Both the position numbers and the translations under genes were made by a program. Below the pieces are notes generated by a model. That model ran no database searches. It saw nothing but the letters and a program-made list of their open reading frames with translations, and was not told the DNA's origin. A stretch of DNA of 64,000 nucleotides from NCBI GenBank assembly GCA_023091665.1, contig JALJCQ010000015.1, positions 992,001-1,056,000 on the forward strand, given 5' to 3'. Positions 11,200 through 22,791 of the stretch are shown here, piece after piece (position 1 is the stretch's first letter; the number at the start of each line of letters is the position of its first letter). Origin of the DNA: Pythium myriotylum. Its lineage: Eukaryota > Oomycota > Peronosporomycetes > Pythiales > Pythiaceae.

Positions 11200-12351
11200 T
11201 TAGTAGCTCTGCTTTGGGTCGAACGACCACTTGTTCTTGGGCTTCTTCGGGGTCGTGCTCGTCGGCACCGGAGGCGGCACGATGACCGTCACGGTCGGAG
11301 TTGGCGTTGGGTCCTCGGAAACCGGCGTCGGGGCAAGAGTCGTTGGCTCGGGCGCCGCTCCGCTGCTGGGCGAGGTAGGAGTGTCTTCGGTCGGCTCGGG
11401 GGTGACCTCTGGAGTTGGTGCAGGCGTCGGAGCTGGAGTTGGCGCAGGAGTAGGTGCTGGGGTCGGCGCGGGAGTGTTGCCAGTTACAGGCGAGGTCGGC
11501 GTAGAAGGAGGCGTCTTCACAGCCGGCGTCGTGGTGGGAACGGGAGCAGGCACCACCGGGGTCGGTGTAGGCGCAGGTGTCGGGGCAGGCGTCGGAGCTG
11601 GAGTTGGCGCCGATGTCGGAACAGGAGTTGGGGCTGGCGTAGGCGCAGGAGTTGGGGCTGGCGTAGGCGCAGGAGTTGGGGCTGGGGTCGCAGGGGACAC
11701 TGGGACAATTGGTGGCAATGAGATTGGAGTGCCCGGGGAGCAATTGTATCCCGAACAAGCGGCTGCAGGCGTAGGCGCAGGCGTTGGAGCTGGAGTCGCG
11801 GGGGTTACTGGGACAATTGGAGGCAACGAGATTGGAGTACCCGGAGAGCAGTTGTATCCTGAGCAGGCCGCTGCCGGTGTCGGTGTCGACACTGGCACGA
11901 CTGGCGGGAGTGAGATCGGGGTGCTCGGAGAGCAGTTGTATCCCGAGCAAGCCGGGGAGGGTGCAGGAGTAGGCGAGGATGAGCCACCCGACGGAGTCGA
12001 CGGAGTAGATGGTGTCGTAGAAGGCGTTGTGGCAGGGACGACCGGTGGTAGCGTCGCGACACCCTGCCCTGGAGTTGGCATGGACGGAACGGTGTAACCA
12101 GCCGACGGCGTCACCGAAGGAATCGGCGAGGAGTTGACGTTACCGGCCGCGTACCCACTCGTGACTGTCGAACCCAGGTTTCCCCAAGAGCCCCAACCAT
12201 TGTTTGTGCTGGTGCTTGGCGAACCCCAGTTGCCTGCCCAGTAGGTCTGGCCGCGAAGACGACGCGGAGTGGGGGAGGCATGATCATCGGCCCTCGCGAT
12301 GGAGGCGCTGAGAACCAAGGCGGCGATGCAAATAGCTCGAACTGAGAGCAT
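11200..12351 (-). CDS. secreted Pro/Thr-rich protein with RRLR motif and C-x-GYNC cassettes
   Basis: A 383-aa protein with a clear signal peptide (residues 1-~21). The motif RRLR at 30-33 is followed by [10 protein letters not shown]. Residues ~120-220 carry three cassettes with a two-Cys loop CSGYNCSP and a [11 protein letters not shown] tail; the middle is a long (A)PTP rod. The C-terminus ends FDPKQSY. Thr/Pro-rich rods of this kind are typical of O-glycosylated or hydroxyproline-rich wall proteins, so a wall or matrix role is inferred. The RRLR could be an RxLR-type effector motif (no EER follows) or an R-x-x-R protease site. It is a paralog of the next gene, in the same orientation. Confidence 0.82.
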   Translation of the reverse strand: MLSVRAICIAALVLSASIARADDHASPTPRRLRGQTYWAGNWGSPSTSTNNGWGSWGNLGSTVTSGYAAGNVNSSPIPSVTPSAGYTVPSMPTPGQGVATLPPVVPATTPSTTPSTPSTPSGGSSSPTPAPSPACSGYNCSPSTPISLPPVVPVSTPTPAAACSGYNCSPGTPISLPPIVPVTPATPAPTPAPTPAAACSGYNCSPGTPISLPPIVPVSPATPAPTPAPTPAPTPAPTPAPTPVPTSAPTPAPTPAPTPAPTPTPVVPAPVPTTTPAVKTPPSTPTSPVTGNTPAPTPAPTPAPTPAPTPAPTPEVTPEPTEDTPTSPSSGAAPEPTTLAPTPVSEDPTPTPTVTVIVPPPVPTSTTPKKPKNKWSFDPKQSY

Positions 12352-12406
12352 TGTCTTGAGCTTGCCGGCCTGAAGAAAAGCTGGGAGTGTTTGAGTGGCA
12401 AGAGGC

Positions 12407-12420
12407 GAATTCTAGAATGA
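12407..12420 (-). promoter_or_regulatory. oomycete Inr-like element
   Basis: On the minus strand this reads TCATTCTAGAATTC, 12 of 14 matches to the Inr core, 56 bp upstream of the ATG at 12351. Confidence 0.55.
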
Positions 12421-13580
12421 ACTGATTAGGACTTCAGTCTCCTCCACCGAGAGCTGGAGACGGAAGACAGTGTCCTACGCGTGTTGTGGTTACTTTCGAC
12501 CGGTCGTGTCCAGTGCGTGTTCGACGAACGCCGCCGCACTGCATATCTAGCGAACGATGGTCCACCCAGCGAGCGGGCGCTGATTTTCTAAGGGCACTAA
12601 GGTAAACTCTTTGCTTTGTACCTCTTGGTCAAGGTGTCGCACGAGCACTCGAGCGATTTCTGACGCAGCTGGGGAACTCTCCAGTATCTTTGTATGAGTT
12701 TATTCGATTGAGCCGGACATCGCGAGCACACAACAGTTGAGAGATTGGCGAAATGACTAAGCGATCAGCCCACCGAGGAAGACAGTCTCGGAGCGTCTCG
12801 CACAACGGAGCCACAAAACCCTGAGAAAGTACATCCATTTTGAGGATATCTTGCATAGCCAGGCAATGTGTAGATCCGGACCACTGTAGATCCCACAGTA
12901 TCCGCCAAGGACTCTACACAGAGGACTAAGCTTCAGTATGCTCTACTCTCTATCATCTTGTCGTAGCGTCCTGATCACCGAAGCCATTCCCATGGCAGTC
13001 GTGGGTAAGATTCGCTGCATGCCGTCAATATGTGTGTCCGTAGTCTCGAGCTCGAGTAAGAGAGCCGAGTCCCTCGCTTTTCCATCGGTGATCAGTCTGA
13101 ATAATGATCGCGCTGACCATCGATGAAGAAGCGTGAGGCAAGCTCGGTGTTACCTCGCAGACGGAAAGTCTCACCGACTAGGTAGTCGACGAGACTCTAC
13201 GCTGGGACACCGCCATTGTGGTCGGTTCGATGCGCATGTCACTCGCGCTTACCATTATCAAACGAACTGCCAACAGCGTGAATGGAGACTGGCTGGAAGC
13301 ACATTATCAAACCGACGGGCGACCGGCAACAAAGAGATTCAGTCCACTGGCGTCGCTGCTGAAGAGTTCAACCTTGTCGCGCCGATGTGGCAAAGGTTTC
13401 GGTAATTGCCTATGTGCCTTCAACATCACGAATGCAAGGAAGAAACTCAACGCTTCGAAGAAAGGGGACTCGACTGACAATTAACACATAGGAGACTCAG
13501 CTTATCTGTTGTGTACGAAGGAGACCACGACGAAACGTCTACAACTTCTATCGTTCGAGGCGAACGTGCGTCTGATTCGT
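12421..13580. other. intergenic
   Basis: About 1.2 kb between two co-oriented Pro-rich paralogs. No supported coding frame or repeat was seen. Confidence 0.45.
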
Positions 13581-15263
13581 TTAAGCATACTGCTTCGGGT
13601 CGAAAGCACTAGCGGTGGGCTTGCCAGCAGGCTTGCCATCGCTCGTTCCACTCGCGGTGGCCGGGATAGGGGCCGGCACCGGTGGCGGGATGACACCCTG
13701 GAACGGTGTGTCTGGGGTCACTGGAGTCGGGACCGAAGGGGTTGCGACGGGAGTCGGAGTAGGCGCAGGCGCCGGCTCTGGGGTAGGAGCAGGAGTCGGT
13801 GCCGGGGTTGGCGCAGGCGTCGGCTCCGGGGTAGGCGCAGGAGTCGGCACTGGAGTCGGCGCAGGGGTCGGTGCAGGCGTCGGTTCCGGAGCGAAAGCAG
13901 GTGTTGGAACAGGCGTTGGTGCAGGCGTGTTTCCGGTGACCGGCGAGGTCGGCGTTGGGGCCGGCGGCGGCACTGGCGTCTTCACAGCCGGGGTCGTCGT
14001 AGGAACCGGTGCAGGGACCACTGGGGTCGGCGTTGGGGCAGGCGTGTTGCCAGTGACCGGCGAGGTCGGCGTCGGGGCAGGCGTGTTGTCAGTGACCGGC
14101 GAGGTTGGCGTAGGAGCCGGCGGCGGCACAGGCGTCTTGACGGCTGGGGTCGTCGTAGGAACCGGAGCAGGGACCACTGGGGTCGGCGTTGGGGCAGGCG
14201 TGTTGCCAGTGACTGGCGAGGTCGGCGTAGGAGAAGGCACCGGGACTGGGGTCTTAACTGCCGGGGTCGTTGTGGGAACGGGTGCAGGGACCACCGGAGT
14301 CGGCGTCGGGGCTGGGGTGTCAACCGGGGTCGGGGCCGGAGTGGACACAGTCGTTGACGGAGTCGGGGCCGGGGTGTCGACCGGGGTAGGAGCCGGAGTG
14401 GACACAGTCGTCGACGGCGTAGGAACCGGCGTAGGAGCCGGGGTCGAGGCGCTCACAGGAGTCGAAGGCGTGGGCGTCGGGACAGGCGTCGGGACTGGGG
14501 TCGGCGCAGGAGTAGGCGCAGGCGTCGGCGCAGGCGTTGGCGCAGGCGTGGACACGGGCACGACCGGTGGAAGCGTGATCGGCGTGTTCGGACCACAGTT
14601 GTAACCCGAGCAGCCAGGAGCCGGCACTGGCACAATAGGCGGCAGCGAGATCGGCGTGTTGGGGCCGCAGTTGTAACCCGTGCAACCGAACGCTGGGACA
14701 GGAGCCGGTGGCGTCTGAGGAGCTGGTGGGGTCTCCGGAGCCGGCGGTGTATCCTGGGTCGGCGGCGTGCCAGCCGAAGGCGTCGTTGGCACAAGCGGAG
14801 GCAGCGTGGCGATGTCCTTGCCCGGGGTCGGCATCTCAGGGATCGTGAAGCCGCCCGACGGGGGCAGGTTCACGGCTGGGATCGGCGCCGATGGAATGGA
14901 GCCGGCCGTGTAGCCGCCACCAGCGCTGAAGCCGCCCGACCAACCGCCCTGCTTGGGAGCAGGAGCTGGAGCCGGGGCCTTGTTACCGCCGTAGCCTCCC
15001 CAGCCACCCTGCTTCGGGGCAGGAGCCGGAGCTGGGGCCTTGTTACCACCGTAGCCTCCCCAGCCGCCCTGCTTTGGGGCCGGAGCTGGCGCTTTGTTGC
15101 CGCCAAAACCGTACGACTTGGGGGCAGGCGCTGGGGCCTTGTTGCCGCCCCACTGGCCGGCCCAGTAGGTCTCACCACGCAGGCGACGCGGAGCCTCGAC
15201 GTCCGTGGCGACGGTGGCGCCGATGAGCAAGGCGGCGATACAGATCGAGCGGATGGAGAGCAT
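13581..15263 (-). CDS. secreted Pro/Thr-rich protein with RRLR motif (long paralog)
   Basis: A 560-aa paralog of the 383-aa gene downstream. It has a signal peptide (1-~20) and RRLR at 26-29 followed by [11 protein letters not shown]. Next come four Gly/Trp-Ala/Pro repeats ([11 protein letters not shown]), two [10 protein letters not shown] cassettes with paired Cys, and a long rod of [25 protein letters not shown] and [10 protein letters not shown] repeats, ending FDPKQYA. The shared termini and cassettes show tandem duplication followed by rod expansion. It is predicted to be extracellular and O-glycosylated. The repeats invite copy-number change and make the assembled length uncertain. Confidence 0.82.
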   Translation of the reverse strand: MLSIRSICIAALLIGATVATDVEAPRRLRGETYWAGQWGGNKAPAPAPKSYGFGGNKAPAPAPKQGGWGGYGGNKAPAPAPAPKQGGWGGYGGNKAPAPAPAPKQGGWSGGFSAGGGYTAGSIPSAPIPAVNLPPSGGFTIPEMPTPGKDIATLPPLVPTTPSAGTPPTQDTPPAPETPPAPQTPPAPVPAFGCTGYNCGPNTPISLPPIVPVPAPGCSGYNCGPNTPITLPPVVPVSTPAPTPAPTPAPTPAPTPVPTPVPTPTPSTPVSASTPAPTPVPTPSTTVSTPAPTPVDTPAPTPSTTVSTPAPTPVDTPAPTPTPVVPAPVPTTTPAVKTPVPVPSPTPTSPVTGNTPAPTPTPVVPAPVPTTTPAVKTPVPPPAPTPTSPVTDNTPAPTPTSPVTGNTPAPTPTPVVPAPVPTTTPAVKTPVPPPAPTPTSPVTGNTPAPTPVPTPAFAPEPTPAPTPAPTPVPTPAPTPEPTPAPTPAPTPAPTPEPAPAPTPTPVATPSVPTPVTPDTPFQGVIPPPVPAPIPATASGTSDGKPAGKPTASAFDPKQYA

Positions 15264-15301
15264 GACTCGCTGTGTCGATGTCGTCCTCAGTTGGAGAAAG
15301 G

Positions 15302-15315
15302 AAATGCGGGAATGA
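15302..15315 (-). promoter_or_regulatory. Inr-like element
   Basis: On the minus strand this reads TCATTCCCGCATTT, the Inr core with one extra base in the centre, 39 bp upstream of the ATG. Confidence 0.5.
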
Positions 15316-16203
15316 CGAGTCCATGGTCTCGAGTACTGTAGCTGCTGAAAGGTGCGACTGCGTAGAGGTCGTCGGGAGATCCTCCCCCCTCGGAATCCAC
15401 GAACCGACAGTTCACCAGGACCTGATCGATTTGAGTCGCGACAACCAGGTGAACGGGTGCGAGACGGGCTCTTTTATGGCCACGAGAGGCGTCTCCTTTA
15501 CAAAGTCACTTGGGATTTGTATGTCCTTGAGCGTTCGAGTCGGACTGTCCGGATGGTATGGAGTGGCCGACGATCAGCGCCAGCTGGAATCCAAGACCGC
15601 GTGACTAATGCATGCAACGCCCGGACGCTGGTGGATATCCTGGTCCAGTGGGCGAGTGGATCGTGGATAAGGCGCCGTGGACAGCCTCGTCTCCACTCGC
15701 GAAGGAGCCACGACATGCATAATCGCCGTGATTGTCTTCTGGTATGGAGCGAGCAGGTGTCGTCGTGGTCGGAGCCGCCAAGACGCTCCAAAGACTCGAC
15801 CGATTCCTGACCGACTCGGTAGAGGTGCGACCCGACCAGATGGTGTCAGGGAGACAGACAGAGACGGGCGCGCTCAAGTGGCGTCGGACCGGACGACCCG
15901 AAATGGGTTCGTGTTGGAATCGACAGATCTCGTTTTCGGCCAGCGGAGCCTTTGATAGCCAAGCCTGCGGTTCGAAGGCCTACACTTGCGTGCTATTTTG
16001 TACTACAATATCGAGCTCAAGTCGTTTGCAGATACGATGCTTCTACTGGTTTGGCCAGAGAGTACTGAGTGAAACTCGGAGTATACAGTAGGAAGATTTA
16101 TCAATTTCTTTATGCCAAGCAAGTGTATCTACGGCATGAACTCAAGGGAACGCTCTGAGAGAACATGAAACATGCAGAACGGGCTTTCGATCGCCCGTGG
16201 TGT
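15316..16203. other. intergenic
   Basis: About 0.9 kb between two leftward genes. No gene, RNA or repeat was recognised. Confidence 0.45.
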
Positions 16204-17388
16204 CTACTGCTGCACAGGACTCTTGGCCTTGTCGCCGCCGTTAAGAGAGGTAACGCCCGTGGAGCTCGTCGAAGGGGTCCCTTCCGACGAGTCACCGGAC
16301 TGTGTAGAGCCGCCGGTGGTGGTGCTAGTTGTCGAGTCGGACGTTGAGGTGGTCGATGTAGAAGTACTCGAGCCAGTGGAGCCTGTACCAGCAGAAGTTG
16401 TGGCTGTGCTACCGCCCTTGCCCTTTTTCTTCTTGCTTGACTTCTTCGGGAGTTCAAAATCGTCACAGGGCTCTGATACTGGGGCTGGAGCAGGTGCCGG
16501 AGCAGGACCGGGGACTGAGTTACCGGTTGACCCCTTACCGGTCGACTTCGAAGCAGGAGCTGGTACAGGGGCCGGCACAGGTGCAGGAGCTGGCCCAGGG
16601 TCGCAACCGTCTCCCTTGCCGCTAGAAACACAGCCTTTTCCTGGCTTCCCGCCAGAGACCGGTGCAGGAACAGGAACTGGTGCCGGGGCAGGAACCGGAG
16701 CTGGCGCTGAAGCAGGAGCAGGATTACACTTGCCTCCCTTTCCATTCGAGCTGCAATCCGAACCAGGTTTTCCTCCAGCAGCTGGGACAGGAGCAGGAAC
16801 GGGAGCTGGAGCTGGCCCCGAAGAGCCCTTGCCTCCTCCTTGAGCAGGTGCAGGAGCAGGAACGGGAGCTGGCACCGTTCCAGATGAGCCCTTACCGCCG
16901 CCTTGAGCAGGAGCAGGAGCAGGAACGGGTGCTGGCACCGTTCCAGATGAGCCCTTACCGCCGCCTTGAGCAGGTGCAGGAGCAGGAACAGGAGCTGGGA
17001 CCGGTCCAGATGAGCTTTCATCATCTTCAGCTGGTTCGGAAGCCGGGGCTGGAGCTGGCCCCGAAGAGCCCTTGCCTCCTCCTTGAGCAGGAGCAGGAGC
17101 AGGAACTGGGTCTGGTACTGGCCCAGATGAGCCCTTTCCACCGCCTTGAATTGGTGCCGGGGCGGGCACCGGGGCAGGCCCTGGAATAGAAGCTGGAGCA
17201 GGTGGAAGGGCGACTGCAGGCGGACTCGGCTGTCCTTGGAATGGTGAATTGTCTCCGGAGAACCCGCGGTAAGAGAAGTCGTAGCTTGACTCAACACGCA
17301 GTCGACGCTGAGACTGAGCACGAGCCACTGCGTCCTGGACTGCGAGTGCACAAAGTGCAAAAGCGAGTACCTTCTTCAATGAGAACAT
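16204..17388 (-). CDS. secreted Ala-Pro-rich protein with RRLR motif
   Basis: A 394-aa protein with a signal peptide (1-~24), then QRRLR with RRLR at 28-31 and an aromatic VESSYDFSYRG. The central rod has repeats of PVPAPAPAQGGGKGSSG (about six). Two di-Cys cassettes follow (DCSSNGKGGKC, GCVSSGKGDGC). A Lys-rich segment (PKKSSKKKKGKGG) and a Ser/Thr-rich tail end in SPVQQ, recalling the SPIQQ end of the Ala-Pro genes at 19.8-30.5 kb. It is probably an extracellular wall or matrix protein; the basic and Ser/Thr tail could bind polyanions or be glycosylated, which is inference. Confidence 0.8.
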   Translation of the reverse strand: MFSLKKVLAFALCALAVQDAVARAQSQRRLRVESSYDFSYRGFSGDNSPFQGQPSPPAVALPPAPASIPGPAPVPAPAPIQGGGKGSSGPVPDPVPAPAPAQGGGKGSSGPAPAPASEPAEDDESSSGPVPAPVPAPAPAQGGGKGSSGTVPAPVPAPAPAQGGGKGSSGTVPAPVPAPAPAQGGGKGSSGPAPAPVPAPVPAAGGKPGSDCSSNGKGGKCNPAPASAPAPVPAPAPVPVPAPVSGGKPGKGCVSSGKGDGCDPGPAPAPVPAPVPAPASKSTGKGSTGNSVPGPAPAPAPAPVSEPCDDFELPKKSSKKKKGKGGSTATTSAGTGSTGSSTSTSTTSTSDSTTSTTTGGSTQSGDSSEGTPSTSSTGVTSLNGGDKAKSPVQQ

Positions 17389-17417
17389 TGTGTTCTGCTC
17401 GTTCCTCGGAGGGGAGA

Positions 17418-17431
17418 AAAATGGGATATGA
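17418..17431 (-). promoter_or_regulatory. oomycete Inr-like element
   Basis: On the minus strand this reads TCATATCCCATTTT, 13 of 14 matches to the Inr core, 30 bp upstream of the ATG at 17388. Confidence 0.6.
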
Positions 17432-18635
17432 CGAGCGAAGATGGAGATGTCGAGCTCGAGCTCTGTGTTGTTGTTGAGAGCTCTCGGGTGGTCGTCAGGG
17501 TTTGACCAGAAGTAGAGACGTTCATGACCGATCTTCTACTGCGCTTGCTGCTCTTCCTCATACCACCGCCGTCACTGACCCCTCGCCAAATGCTTTTGGT
17601 CAAATAGAGCAAGTGGCTCTTCAGCCGTCAGTCCTTTGTGGTAGAAGGAGCACCGATGGACGAGAGACGATGGCACGCCTCTGTCCATGCCTTCGGTGGG
17701 TGAGCCGAAGACTCTTGCGAGTCTCCGCCTCTCACTGGGTTCAGACACAACAACACTACAATAGCCAACAGTATCGGTCACAGATCGCGTCTCTTCTGGT
17801 GGCAGGATAGCAACGACAGAGCCTGGGACTTGCGTCACACCCAATAGCTCCAGCAAGAGACAGTCTCTCCTCGAGAGTCATTGCACAGAAGAGCCACATA
17901 CCGATTTTGAAGATCCAAACGTACTTGCATACTGATACAGCAAGAATGATGTGGTTATAAAAGTACCCCCACTTGGTCAATCTGATTCAGGATTCATTCC
18001 ACCTCAACTGACCGATCTTGCCTTGCCTGACTTCACTAACTATGAGAACTTCAGTATTGTGAACAACCTGTAAGATTAGTCGTGCTCAGTTTACTTTCAG
18101 CTGTCGGGTGGACCTGAAGACACAACCCGGCAGTCCAAAGATCACAGCAGCAAAAGCCTCTTCACGACACAGAGCGATCCGCAAATCTATAATTCTGCAT
18201 TTGTTCAACGTCTCAATAAGCTTCTGCCTAGAGCACAATACCGAGGTCCTGGGCAACTCACCTGCATTGGGTCTCTTGATGGGTAATCCAGTAAACCTCA
18301 CATTGCCGTCGTTCAACTAGAACGCTGAGCGGGGCTCCATGTTGGGGTAATACTACGACGGGACAGCCTCGGTTTTGGCGACCTCTCAAACGCGGAGAAC
18401 GAGCCGATCCCACTTTATCCGGTAGTTACGAGTCTATCTCTTGTCCGTTTATCAGTTGCGGCAAACCAGTCCAAGCTCCTACTCCCGCTTCTGCCGGTAC
18501 AGCCTAGGATCAGTTGAATCAGTGTACTCCATCGGGCATACGCAGTCAAATTCTTGTGCCTGGTGCTTCTGCTCTAGTTACACGTTTGTACAAAACCTGG
18601 TTGGTTCTAGAACGCAAACGCCAACGGCTTTGACC
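17432..18635. other. intergenic
   Basis: About 1.2 kb with no supported gene. Its right part leads into the first copy of a 78-bp direct repeat and may be decayed repeat DNA. Confidence 0.4.
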
Positions 18636-18713
18636 AGAGCTGGGACTTGCCGCACGTGCTGGTAATGCCAACTAAGGAACCTCGCACTTCGAGCTGCACG
18701 GCTGGTGTTCTGG
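18636..18713 (+). repeat. 78-bp direct repeat, left copy
   Basis: Identical base for base to 30749-30826; sequence on both sides differs. The two copies bracket palindromes A and B (12.1 kb apart). Confidence 0.85.
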
Positions 18714-18899
18714 AAGTTTCCTGTGAGGTCAGTGTTCTCTGTTAGACCCTGGCGGGATTCGTACGACATCCATTAGTTTCTGGAGGAGCAAACCAGTAGA
18801 CCGCACATTGATCCGTCCAGTGAATACCGTGTACAGCTGGGTCATGGTGGGAGACTTGAACTCCGCCACACTCTAAAACAGGACTCATTATATTAGCGC
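18714..18899. other. short unique segment
   Basis: Lies between the 78-bp repeat and the start of palindrome A. Nothing recognised. Confidence 0.4.
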
Positions 18900-19788
18900 G
18901 AGGTGGAATCACAAGGAATTCCTCCTTATATTGGAGTCTCTTGAGAATTCAGCGATCGCAGTTCAGTTGCTTGCCTTTTATTCGAGTCCTAGCTACGGCT
19001 AGTAGTTTGGACAGATCAATTCGATTCTTCATGCATCAAGGTGTCGACAAATGACAGGCTAGTTATGACAGCACTGGGTACGATATTAGGAACGTGTAGG
19101 CTACAGGATTCCCTGAATGTTTCAATCATGTAAATTGTGTAAACGATTCGCGCATGTGCGTGCCTTGGACAACCTCATTGTCTTCCTATCGTTTATTGCG
19201 CCGATCCTGTGGTTCAGGATGAACTCGAGCAGGATGGACTGAAACGCATGGGTACTGTACAACAAACAGATACATCCGGAGACAATGGATCCAAAGACAA
19301 GACTTGGATTGGGCGATCGATGGATACCCTACGAAAGCTGCTCTGTGGGGGGATCCAAATGCTTCTCGCTGTCGAAGATATCCATCCACGAGCAACGCCG
19401 TCAGTGGGTTCGCGGGTGGGTCCTGCGGGGCATGCCGAAAATGTTCAGGTGAGCCCAACACTGCGATGGTGATGACGATCAAAGCCTGTGAGAGTCTGCG
19501 TAGTCCAACTACTCCTAGCTTGGGGTGTATGTGACCAGAGAAGAACCGGTAATAGCTCACCCTATCATATTGATGATGAGCGTACCACGATTGGTATAGA
19601 TCGCTTGTGAACGGTAACGCGCGGCACCAATGTCACACTGAAACCGCTAGGGAAAGAATACTAGTGTTATTCATACCGACAATACACAACGACAACTACA
19701 ACGAAGACATCAATGGCGCCGCAGTCCGTGCGCTGGACACATCTACCGCCCAAACACTACTACCCTCCATCATCCATCGGTCCCCTCT

Positions 19789-20778
19789 CTACTGCTGAAT
19801 CGGACTGTTCGGGTCCGTCGGCTTGCCAGGCTTGCCGGGCTTGCCACCGCCCGAAGCTGGAGCCGGCGCCGGAGCTGGGGCCGGCACTGGAGCCGGAGCT
19901 GGAGCAGGCGGAGTGCCCGCACCCGACGGCGAAGCCGGGGCCGGGATCGGACCAGAGAAGCAGTTGCTCGGATCGATGTTGTTGCCCTTCGAGTCCTTGC
20001 ACCACACGTCCGTGGCTCCAGACGGGACCGTCGGCTTCGGGGCTGGAGCTGGCGCAGGGGCAGGCTCAGGAGCTGGAGCTGGAGCCGGGGCCGGGGCAGG
20101 AGCCGGAGCCGGAGCCGGGGCAGGAGCTGGGGCCGGAGCTGGAGCCGGAGCCGGAGCCGGGCCACACTTGCCGCCATCCATGCCACCGTTCGCACCACCG
20201 GCACAGCCCGAGCTACCCGAGTTCGGAGCAGGAGCAGGCACCGGCGCTGGGACGGGAGCAGGCGCTGGTGCTGGCTGAGGAGCAGGCACTGGCGCGGGAG
20301 CCGGGGCCGGTGCCGGTGCCGGAGCTGGCGCTGGAGCAGGAGCCGGGCCACACTTGCCGCCGTCCATGCCGCCGTTCGCAACACCGGCACAGCCCGAGCT
20401 GCCGCCGTTCGGAGCTGGAACAGGAACCGCCGCGCCAGGAACCGGCATCGCCGGCACAGGCTGGGACGCAGGCACCGCCGGAAGTGGCACCGGCTTGCTT
20501 CCGCCCGTGTTACCGCCGTAGCCGCCACTGTTGCTGCTCGGCACCGCTGGGAGCGGCACCGGGTTGTTGTTGCCCTTGTTGCCACCGTAGCCGCCGCCGC
20601 CATTGTTGCCGCCCCAGCCACCGAAGCCGAACGACGGGGCCTTGCCGCCGCCGTACGTCTGGCTGCGGAGGTGGCGCTGCTGAGCCGGGGGAGACGGTGC
20701 CGTCTCGTGAGCAGCGCCACTAGAGAGCAGGGCCGCAACGCACACCGCGAGCACGCACAACTTGTTTGCCGAGATCAT
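19789..20778 (-). CDS. secreted Ala-Pro-rich RHLR protein, copy A-left (329 aa)
   Basis: The signal peptide (1-~23, MISANKLCVLAVCVAALLSS) is followed by RHLR at 35-38 and SQTYGGG. Gly-rich GGWGG/GGYGGN segments come next, then alternating PAPAPAP rods and di-Cys cassettes (SGCAGGANGGMDGGKCG). This copy has two cassettes, one with a Gly-to-Val change (CAGVANGG). A conserved WCKDSKGNNIDPSNC segment precedes the SPIQQ terminus. It is predicted to be extracellular. Three further copies lie at 23341, 25931 and 29436. It differs from the 369-aa copies by lacking one cassette-plus-rod unit. Confidence 0.85.
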   Translation of the reverse strand: MISANKLCVLAVCVAALLSSGAAHETAPSPPAQQRHLRSQTYGGGKAPSFGFGGWGGNNGGGGYGGNKGNNNPVPLPAVPSSNSGGYGGNTGGSKPVPLPAVPASQPVPAMPVPGAAVPVPAPNGGSSGCAGVANGGMDGGKCGPAPAPAPAPAPAPAPAPAPVPAPQPAPAPAPVPAPVPAPAPNSGSSGCAGGANGGMDGGKCGPAPAPAPAPAPAPAPAPAPAPAPAPAPAPAPEPAPAPAPAPKPTVPSGATDVWCKDSKGNNIDPSNCFSGPIPAPASPSGAGTPPAPAPAPVPAPAPAPAPASGGGKPGKPGKPTDPNSPIQQ

Positions 20779-20856
20779 CCTTGCTGTCCTTGGTCTTCGG
20801 TTCGATTCGATTCGATTCGAGGTGCTTGGTTCCGTCTCGACTGGTCGTGTCGAGGC

Positions 20857-20870
20857 AAATTGTGGAATGG
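20857..20870 (-). promoter_or_regulatory. oomycete Inr, copy A-left
   Basis: On the minus strand this reads CCATTCCACAATTT, 13 of 14 matches to the Inr core; transcription would start about 90 nt before the ATG at 20778. Confidence 0.65.
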
Positions 20871-21264
20871 TGGTGGGCGGAGGAGACTCTTCCGTTGCGG
20901 AAGACGTTCGCTTCGAGAAGAAAAAAAGGGAAAACGAAGAGCGCCGGTGTGAAGGCCGGACCCTGCATCTGGCGCATTACGCTATGTGACTTTTGGTATC
21001 CGTATGGACGAGCTCACCTCAATGCGCATAGCCGGGACAGACTTGAGCTCCTCCTTTCCCTCTTGCACAAAGACAGGACTGTCTCTTACAGGATCACGCC
21101 CTCGCCTCGCGTCAACGTCGCGAAATGCCATTCAAAGGCGTCATGTAATACTTTGTGCTGTACTGTACTGGCTATCGTCAGCTCGATGCCAGCGCGAGTC
21201 GACGCCACGTCTATGATAGGTCTCACGCACCTAGCTAATAGGTCCTGGACGACCTCCGCTCAGA

Positions 21265-21320
21265 CACCCGGCACCCGGCACCCGGCACCCGGCACCCGGC
21301 ACCCGGCACCCGGCACCCGG
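21265..21320 (+). repeat. 7-bp tandem repeat (CACCCGG), 8 units
   Basis: Eight exact head-to-tail heptamers, upstream of the gene. The equivalent arrays in the other arms have 9, 7 and 5 units. Confidence 0.9.
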
Positions 21321-21563
21321 CACCAGACTCTAAACTCTTACGCTCCGACCCCTCTTGCAACTAGCTGCCTCGAGATGAGTCTCCATCTGAGACCTGAGAT
21401 TCTCGGGACCGGAGAGTCAACGATGGCGGTGGAGATCCGGTTGTCCAGTCGTCGTTTGTCGACTAATAACAGAAAGCTGCAGCCAATGCAGCTGACGCCT
21501 TTTGGCATCTGGGGACCAACACAGAGGCACTGTCTCCGGAAGACCGGGCCAGACCGTCGATGC

Positions 21564-22548
21564 GGAGTCACACGTGTATGTATTGAGAGCATTCATAAGG
21601 TAACGACTACTCCTAGGGGCTTCAGTTAAAAGGGTGGTGGAGCCTCAAGTCGAGGGATTTATTTCTCCCGAACTTGCGATGCCAAACAACTATCATCTGA
21701 GCATGAGATCGCGGTTGATGGCGGGAGGATGAGGTCTTGATCCAAATGGTTGCGCTGTCGCAAGACGTTACTCTATTCCCGTGTGGAGCCTCCTCTCTCT
21801 ATTCGGAATACTGAGAACGGCACCGCCACGAAGAGTCGAAGCCGTCCTTCTCAGCTGGGACGCCGCTTACCCGCCAGATGATCGCAGCCATCATGTCTCT
21901 CTCGAAAATAGGTCCAACAGCCTTATCTACCACATGAAAACTTTCGTAGATCATCCATCGATCGCCCAATCCAAGTCTTGTCTTCCGATCGACTGTCTCC
22001 GGCTGTATCCTTTTACTGTACAGTACCCAAACGTTTCAGTTCAGTCTACATCAGTTCACCCTGAACCACAAAATCGGCTCAGTAAACAGGAAGAAGACAG
22101 TGAGGCTGTCGAAAGCACCCATGTGCGTTGCCGAAAGCGCCCACGAGCGCATGTCTCGCACGCAACTAGTACTATTATCCGGATACCTTGATTTAGTACT
22201 GCATCGAAGTACTACCACAGAGTAGTAATATATCAAAGAACTTTGAAGAAGTACTACTCCAAGTAGTAATATACTTCTGCCCTTTCACTTCAACGTGTCG
22301 GTACATCAAAGTACTACTTCGAATTGGCATTGCGACGTCTTTGTAGACCGTTCGCACGACATGACCTACCTCCACACTTCTTGTCCTGCAGTAAGAATAA
22401 GCCCTAACGAACATAAGAACACCTCACAGCTCGCCATGAATAGTTCTCTCGAGATCCTAAGATTTCATTCGGCAATTCTCCAGGTAGAACCACCGAACGC
22501 CAATCAAATAAGAGTCGAGCCTCGATCTCGCAGCAGGCCGTGACTCAG
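21564..22548. other. palindrome A spacer
   Basis: About 985 bp not shared between the arms. It holds a diverged copy (21950-22090) of sequence also in the outer arm at 24910-25045, and two short hairpin units (22206-22232 and 22247-22272, TACTAC paired with GTAGTA). The 1-nt-different equivalent is spacer B. No supported gene; it separates two divergent promoters. Confidence 0.75.
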
Positions 22549-22791
22549 GCATCGACGGTCTGGCCCGGTCTTCCGGAGACAGTGCCTCTGTGTTGGTCCC
22601 CAGATGCCAAAAGGCGTCAGCTGCATTGGCTGCAGCTTTCTGTTATTAGTCGACAAACGACGACTGGACAACCGGATCTCCACCGCCATCGTTGACTCTC
22701 CGGTCCCGAGAATCTCAGGTCTCAGATGGAGACTCATCTCGAGGCAGCTAGTTGCAAGAGGGGTCGGAGCGTAAGAGTTTAGAGTCTGGTG

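Larger units (their letters stand above)
18900..21563 (-). repeat. palindrome A, left arm
   Basis: Reverse-complementary to 22549-25340. Gene-side coordinates pair by a constant sum (44119 near the start codons, 44239 beyond the gene because the right copy is 120 bp longer). The outermost ~150 bp are visibly diverged; the inner part is nearly identical. It contains the leftward Ala-Pro-rich gene and a 7-bp tandem repeat. Confidence 0.9.

Noticed and set aside
18437..18780. Possible retrotransposon or transposase remnant near the 78-bp repeat
   Set aside because: No reverse transcriptase, integrase or transposase motif could be read in any frame, and no terminal repeats or target duplication were found.
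19713..20723. Frames of Glu/Pro/Gln- and Leu/Arg-rich sequence overlapping the Ala-Pro genes
   Set aside because: They are alternative-frame readings of the same Ala-Pro codon repeats and change with every repeat-number difference.
21265..21320. CRISPR-like array
   Set aside because: Exact head-to-tail heptamers without spacers in a eukaryotic context; a simple tandem repeat.
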